Made by a program: the position numbers and the translations under genes. A stretch of DNA of 64,000 nucleotides from NCBI GenBank assembly GCA_029204225.1, contig CM055110.1:19884410-19948409 (forward strand). Direction: 5' to 3'. The notes under the pieces are model-generated. The model was not told where the DNA came from, did not search any database, and worked only from the letters and a program-made list of their open reading frames with translations. Shown piece by piece: positions 59,431 through 64,000 of this stretch (position 1 is its first letter; each line of letters opens with the position of its first letter). Source of the stretch: Diphasiastrum complanatum (taxonomy: Eukaryota > Streptophyta > Lycopodiopsida > Lycopodiales > Lycopodiaceae).

Positions 59431-62400
59431 TTGCGGTTAAGTTTATGGAACTGCAATGGTATCCATTCTTCAGCTACAGCAGGAGACTTTAGAGATTTTT
59501 GTACTACAGGGGATATCATTATACATACTGAGACACATGAGAGTCCTGAGAGAGGACTTCCTTGCATTGAGGGATTTTGCTGGCTTTCTACTTGCAGAGG
59601 GAAGACGAGGGCACTGACTAGTCGCGGTTCAGGTGGTGTTGCTTGCTTATTTCGAGACTCTCTCCAGCCATGGGTCGAGCTACTATACACTGACGAGCAG
59701 GCTCGCTATATCTGGATCAGGTTGGACCACAGGTTGATGGAGTTAGATCGTGACATATTCTTGGCTATTTGTTATTTTTCTCCAGACACATCAGCTTTCA
59801 CCTCAGAGGAGGAGTCACCTTTCATGGATATTTCATCAGACATTATCAGATATGAGGATCGAGGATATATTCTTCTAGCGGGGGACTTCAAGGCCAGGAC
59901 TGGGTCTAGGCAAACGGAATTTCACAGAGCAGCAGATGACCCACAACGGATACATGCACTTGATTGGGATGATCTTGGTCTTATACGGCGATCGGCGGAT
60001 GCAGCGGGTCCAGTCACATCATATGGGGAGCAAATGCTTCAGTTGGGTGAGGCTCATGGACTGGCCATTTATATTGGCCTTCTTCAGCTGCCAGGCTCTG
60101 GTGACTACACTTGCTTCCCACATAGTGGAGGACATAGCGTCGTCGACTATTTCATGGGTTCACCGTTTCTCCTTCACTTCATTTCATCCTTCTCTGTACA
60201 CCGCACAACTCTTTCTGATCATTCATATCTCTCACTCTCTGTCGGTCATCTCCACATCACACCTATTTTCTCTTCGACCCCTACAGCTAAACCCACCCAC
60301 CGCTACACTTCACATCACACACCACTATACAGAGAAGCCCTCTCCGATCTCCTTACCTATTTCCCACATGAGCATACTTTAGAGGAGCAGTCCCTCTTTC
60401 TTATCCAGACCATCCATACTACAGCTTCCATTCCATCCCCACGGCCCAAAGACCAGCAACGTCATAGACCCTATAATCCCTGGTATGATCAGAAATGCAT
60501 CCAGCTACATCAGAACCTCATATATGCTTGCTCCCATCTTCCTCATATGACCAAAACCATATCTCGTGTCTACCGCAGAACCACAAAAAAAAAGAAAATC
60601 GCATATGAGATTGGTCAGGGTAAGAAACTGATGGATCTCCTCTTTAGTTCTTCCTCAGGTTCATTTTGGAAGAGGTTCCTTCCACGGTCACCCCCACCAC
60701 GGATCACAGACCTCAACACTTGGGTCGCATATGCCACATCATTGTACACCATCCCAGATACCCCTCCTCTTCCCACCTCCTATCTCACGGATACTTCTGC
60801 CATATTCACTAACGAACTTATAGAAAAGGCCATCACACGACTCCATTTCCATAAAGCCAAAGACATTGATGAGCTAGAGGCTGAACTTCTAAAGTATGCT
60901 CCCGACATCCTCTCACCCTTTCTCTCCATCCTATTCAACCGAGCTGTCACCTCTGATTTTCCCTCCCCATGGTCCACAAACCTCATTCACCCTATCCACA
61001 AAGGCGGGGACCCCATGAAAGCTAACAACTACTGCACCATTATGATCAGTCACCTCTTCACCAAAGTATACGGTTCTATCCTACAGTCAGAGATCAGTAC
61101 AGAGATGGATGCTAGATCACTCCATGCCATTGGACAGGCGGGTTTCAGACCGGGATATACTACATCGGATCATATCTTTACTTTGAGGTCCATCATTGAG
61201 GAGGCTAAGGCCAAGAGGGAGTGTGTATACTGCTGCTTTATGGATTTCCGCAAGGCATTTGATTCTGTGCCTAGGCATCTATTGATACAGAGACTTCATG
61301 ATCGGGGCTTTCAGGAGGATACTATGCAGGCGGTAGTAGCATTGTACAGGCGAGTTATTGGCAGGGTCCGACTATCAGGAGTTAATTCACCGGAGGTGGT
61401 CAGTACTATTGGTGTCAAACAGGGATGTCCACTCTCTCCTACACTTTTTGGTCTTTACATTGACGAGCTAGAGCATGTTATACGGAGTGATGGAGGGGAG
61501 GGTTGTACATTGGGCGACCTCATTATTGCTATTCTCCTCTATGTTGATGATGTGGTTTTGCTTCCACGGACGAGAGAGGGTTTGCAGTGACACTTAGATG
61601 CTCTTCTTTCTTTCTGCACACGATGGGGTTTGTCGGTGAATGTGGCCAAGACTAAGGTTATGGTGTTCAACACCTCTAGGTCTTTCATGATGCGGCATGA
61701 GCTTCTATGGGATGGTCATCCCCTAGAGGTTGTTGATTCCTATACATATCTAGGAGTACTATTCTCGGGGCCTACGTTCAGCATGAGACACGTAACTATT
61801 TCCCGAGTACGGAAGGGCTATGCCTCACTGGTAGATTTGGAGAGACTATGTTTCAGCTCACACATCAGAGATGCGACTAGTAAGTGTCGGCTCTTTGACA
61901 CTATGGTTGTGCCCTCAACTATGTATGCTTCCGAGACATGGAGTACTGGTCTGACAGCTACTGATTGGACATATATCTCCCAGCTCCAAATTCGTTTGCT
62001 CTCCCGGATGATACGGGCTAAGCCCTTAGTACCACACCAGATTATCTTGGCGGAGTTCGCGGTCCCCCCCCATTCAGATTGAGGCCTTATTCAATATTGT
62101 GACATTCATACAGAGGTTAGAGGATCTTCAGGACGGGGGTACACATTATGTAGTTGCAGCTTTATCTTCATCCCGGCGCCTACACTCAGAGGGACACCTT
62201 TTCTCATGGTACTCCCAGGCTTGCCGTCTCCTCTCCACATTGAGTATCCAGATTAGTGATCTACCTGCGGGCACCCACCAGTACATCAGAGGCCTCCTTT
62301 ACAGATCATATCTTCATATCACTTGGCAGGGTCCATTGGGGACCAAGAGTGAGTTTTATCGTACACACTTTCTATCTCTTGATCCGGCTGGCTGCCCCAT

Positions 62401-63104
62401 AGTATCTGGTTACTTGCTGAGGAGTATATCTCATAACCACTCCAAATATCCTAAACAAGATTTTTACCAATGGTTTCAATTGTTAGCATTACTAAAAACT
62501 GCAGATAGAGATGGGTCAGTTTCGGGTTTCTTCACATCAGCTGGCTATTGAGACTGGCAGATACAGTGGCACCCCACGAGAGGACCGGCTTTGTAGCATG
62601 TGTGTTATGCATGAGACTGAGGATGAGTCACATTTTCTCTTCAGATGTCCAGCCTACTATGAGATACGGGGGCGGTACTACTGCTTGTTCAGAGAGCACC
62701 CAGTTACACTTTCTACCTTGATATCTTATGAGGACCCTAGATGTGTCGCACTGATGATCCGAGAGATGTCAGACCTGAGGAGGAGGAGACTAGATGGTAC
62801 ACATTCCCTGATACAGCTGAGCATTGATGAGTGCATATCCCGTCGGAGACAGAGATCTGAGGTACCCATAGGCAGCGACTCAGATGGAGAGGCCGAGATT
62901 CCCGACTCCTTCGTACACCGGCATCAGAGACCATGTCGACGGCCAGAGAGACAGTCAGTTATTAGATCACAGCCCAGAGCGCCACGGCAGCAGAGACGAC
63001 ACCGACGGCCTATCTGGCGACAGAGGTCCAGGGCACATCTAATCACACCTTCACAGCATACCATCCACCATTTCTTTCATGCTGATGGGCATCGTGATAT
63101 ATGA
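59431..63104 (+). pseudogene. LINE ORF2 (endonuclease, RT, zinc-binding C-terminus)
   Basis: Endonuclease at residues about 1-270: LSLWNCNGIHSS, HTETHESPERG (catalytic Glu), LAGDFKARTGSR (family GDFNA, here Asn to Lys), [25 protein letters not shown]. The linker has KEN-free helical sequence and [103 protein letters not shown] at 61588-61590 interrupts at the position of Arg in GLQRQLD. The same frame continues ([20 protein letters not shown]) to an 8-C run at 62064-62071 that shifts the frame. An 85-bp insertion precedes [20 protein letters not shown]. The zinc-binding motif CSMCVMHETEDESHFLFRC follows, then an Arg-rich tail ending SQHTIHHFFHADGHRDI. Confidence 0.9.
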
Positions 63105-63265
63105 TTCCAGGCTATTGGATCCTGACTGGGCCAGCTGTCTTTATGCATTGTATTTGCAGTTATTTAGTTTTATAGATGATTGAGCTTTAAGCTCCTATGT
63201 GCACACTTGACATGTACCTTTTCTTAGTCCTATGTACCTTAGGGTATTCAAGGACATTAATAAAA

Positions 63266-63281
63266 TCTTTCTTTCTTTCTT

Positions 63282-63340
<59 letters not shown>
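63266..63340 (+). repeat. CTTT/CT tail joining two LINEs
   Basis: Four CTTT-type units then about 56 bp of CT. It ends the LINE on the left and directly precedes the GC-rich 5' end of the next LINE. Confidence 0.92.
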
Positions 63341-63342
<2 letters not shown>

Positions 63343-63344
63343 CC

Positions 63345-63510
63345 GCCCTGCTGGTGCGCTGCCCGCCTGCTGGTGCGCTGCCCGCCCTGCTGGTGCGCTG
63401 CCCGCCCTGCTGGTGCGCTGCCCGCCCTGCTAGCGCTGCTGCCCTCTCTCTCTCTTGCGCGCCCACCCGCCCTGCTGGCGCTGCTGTCCGCCCTGCTGGC
63501 GCTGCAGTGC
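63345..63510 (+). repeat. GC-rich tandem repeat at the LINE 5' end
   Basis: At least four near-identical units of CCCTGCTGGTGCGCTGCCCG (period about 20), then degenerate CTGCTGGCGCTGCTG units. Confidence 0.85.
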
Positions 63511-63613
63511 TGACCTTCGCACCTGCCCTACGCTGCCCTGCGCTGGTCTGCGCTACTGCGCTGCTACGCCTGGCCGTTTGTCTACACTGTCCTCCATCTG
63601 CTTACCGCCTCCT

Positions 63614-64000
63614 ATGGCACCTAAGAAAAAGGGGGGTGTTCTTACACCCCCCTCCCTGTTGGACACCCCCCCATCACCGGTAGTGATGGAGGAGCCGTCT
63701 TCGGTGATAGAAACTAGTGACATTCCTGTCAACATGGCTGCCATTGACTACACTCCTTCCAAACCTACCGAAAGTCTTTTTGCTTATGATCTTAGTTTTA
63801 TCCGACAAGAAATTCTTGGACTTAAGAAACAACTACACCTCTTTGAAGCTGAAAATAGCAAGTTAGCTAAGGATCTTTTTGGTGTCACGGAACGTGTGGA
63901 GCAGCTTGAGCAAGAAAATATATATCTTAAGCAACGAATTGCAGAAAAAAGTGCCTTGGAGGAGACTTCCAACAAGATCAATAGCTTGGAGAAACAAGTC
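63614..64000 (+). CDS. LINE ORF1 N-terminal part, open to the window edge
   Basis: ATG at 63614 begins MAPKKKGGVLTPPSLLDTPP. The frame is open for 129 codons to the last base of the window. An N-terminal basic patch (KKK) and Pro-rich stretch are followed from about residue 60 by a long heptad-rich coiled coil (SFIRQEILGLKKQLHLFEAE, LAKDLFGVTERVEQLEQENI, YLKQRIAEKSALEETSNKIN), as in the ORF1p of the other LINEs. No RNA-binding domain is reached. The intact frame makes this the best candidate here for a young copy, but only this part can be judged. Confidence 0.75.
   Translation, partial: MAPKKKGGVLTPPSLLDTPPSPVVMEEPSSVIETSDIPVNMAAIDYTPSKPTESLFAYDLSFIRQEILGLKKQLHLFEAENSKLAKDLFGVTERVEQLEQENIYLKQRIAEKSALEETSNKINSLEKQV

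Larger units (their letters stand above)
58409..63340 (+). mobile_element. Nearly full-length LINE between two CT microsatellites
   Basis: Starts right after a 43-bp CT tract (58409-58451) and ends with a CTTT/CT tail (63266-63340). ORF1 runs to 59379, a 50-bp spacer follows, and ORF2 runs from about 59431 to 63104. The 3'UTR has CACACTTGACATGTAC, the hairpin TACC-TTAG-GGTA (63235-63246) and ACATTAATAAAATC. This is the most complete LINE here: 5' VNTR, L1-type ORF1p, AP endonuclease, RT and zinc-binding C-terminus. Lesions: a TAG in ORF1, a TGA after RT, a C-run frameshift, an insertion near 62420-62505 and one changed endonuclease residue. Confidence 0.92.
57685..64000 (+). other. HCAR downstream intron, open at the window edge (more than 6.3 kb)
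   Basis: Begins at donor GTAAGT after the microexon. It contains three foldback sequences, a nearly full-length LINE and the start of another LINE. No HCAR exon is recognisable before position 64000. Confidence 0.75.
63341..64000 (+). mobile_element. LINE 5' end, continuing beyond the window
   Basis: Begins immediately after the CT tract with a GC-rich minisatellite, then an ORF1 of a different subfamily. It is at least 660 bp long and enters ORF1's coiled coil, so it may be near full length. Confidence 0.78.

Noticed and set aside
63197-63683. Plus-strand frames rich in Leu-Ser and Ala-Cys repeats
   Set aside because: Translation of the CT tract and the GC-rich tandem repeat at a LINE 5' end, not genes.
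1-64000. CRISPR arrays, bacterial operons, plastid or mitochondrial insertions
   Set aside because: No spaced palindromic repeats, no operonic genes and no organellar gene content were seen.

Overview
The window is nuclear DNA of a land plant with a large, transposon-rich genome. The evidence is one plant nuclear gene with spliceosomal introns, Ty1/copia and Ty3/gypsy elements primed by initiator-tRNA-Met type sites (TGGTATCAGAGC and variants), and many LINEs. The intron sizes would fit a fern, lycophyte or gymnosperm, but nothing here fixes the lineage.

The host gene is on the + strand. Eleven short exons from 4574 to 57684 join with fully consistent phases into 247 complete codons of 7-hydroxymethyl chlorophyll a reductase (HCAR, FrhB/FdhB fold). 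Only 742 nt of coding sequence is spread over 53,111 bp. Two introns are giant (4972-30454, 25.5 kb; 34018-57656, 23.6 kb), and a third runs off the right edge (57685 onward, more than 6.3 kb). The 5' exons lie left of the window and the last exons right of it. No exon is broken, and almost everything else in the window is intronic transposon sequence.

Layout. 1-1150: three chained LINE 3' ends behind an LTR fragment. 1167-4276: decayed gypsy element without pol. 4574-4971: HCAR exons 1-2 of the window. 5258-6815: LINE relic (-). 6930-7272: copia RT scrap. 7931-9604: broken hAT transposase gene. 9736-12551: deleted LINE (-) holding a solo LTR. 12552-13156: LTR plus leader. 13157-17654: deleted copia element (-). 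17655-19766: two gypsy fragments fused together. 19767-20985: LINE fragment (-). 21389-21668: LINE 3' end. 21669-27282: LINE (+) split by a 1.76-kb gypsy derivative. 27283-30454: relics and unassigned DNA. 30455-34017: HCAR exons 3-10. 34.9-38.2 kb: gypsy relic (-). 38387-44173: nearly complete chromodomain gypsy element (+) inside an older relic. 45751-56700: LINE (-) split by a 6.3-kb chromodomain gypsy element (-). 57657-57684: HCAR microexon. 58409-63340: long LINE (+). 63341-64000: start of another LINE.

The most distinctive signal is the LINE family. Its copies end in a pyrimidine microsatellite (CTTT/CT) instead of poly(A), have a conserved 3' hairpin with paired base changes, and carry a PIP-box-like motif at the ORF2 C-terminus. 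They repeatedly join head to tail through the CT tract, which suggests LINEs that insert into CT microsatellites, including the tails of earlier copies. A second signal is a gypsy family whose LTRs run AG...CT instead of TG...CA, supported by exact 5-bp target duplications at two loci. All elements seen carry disabling lesions.
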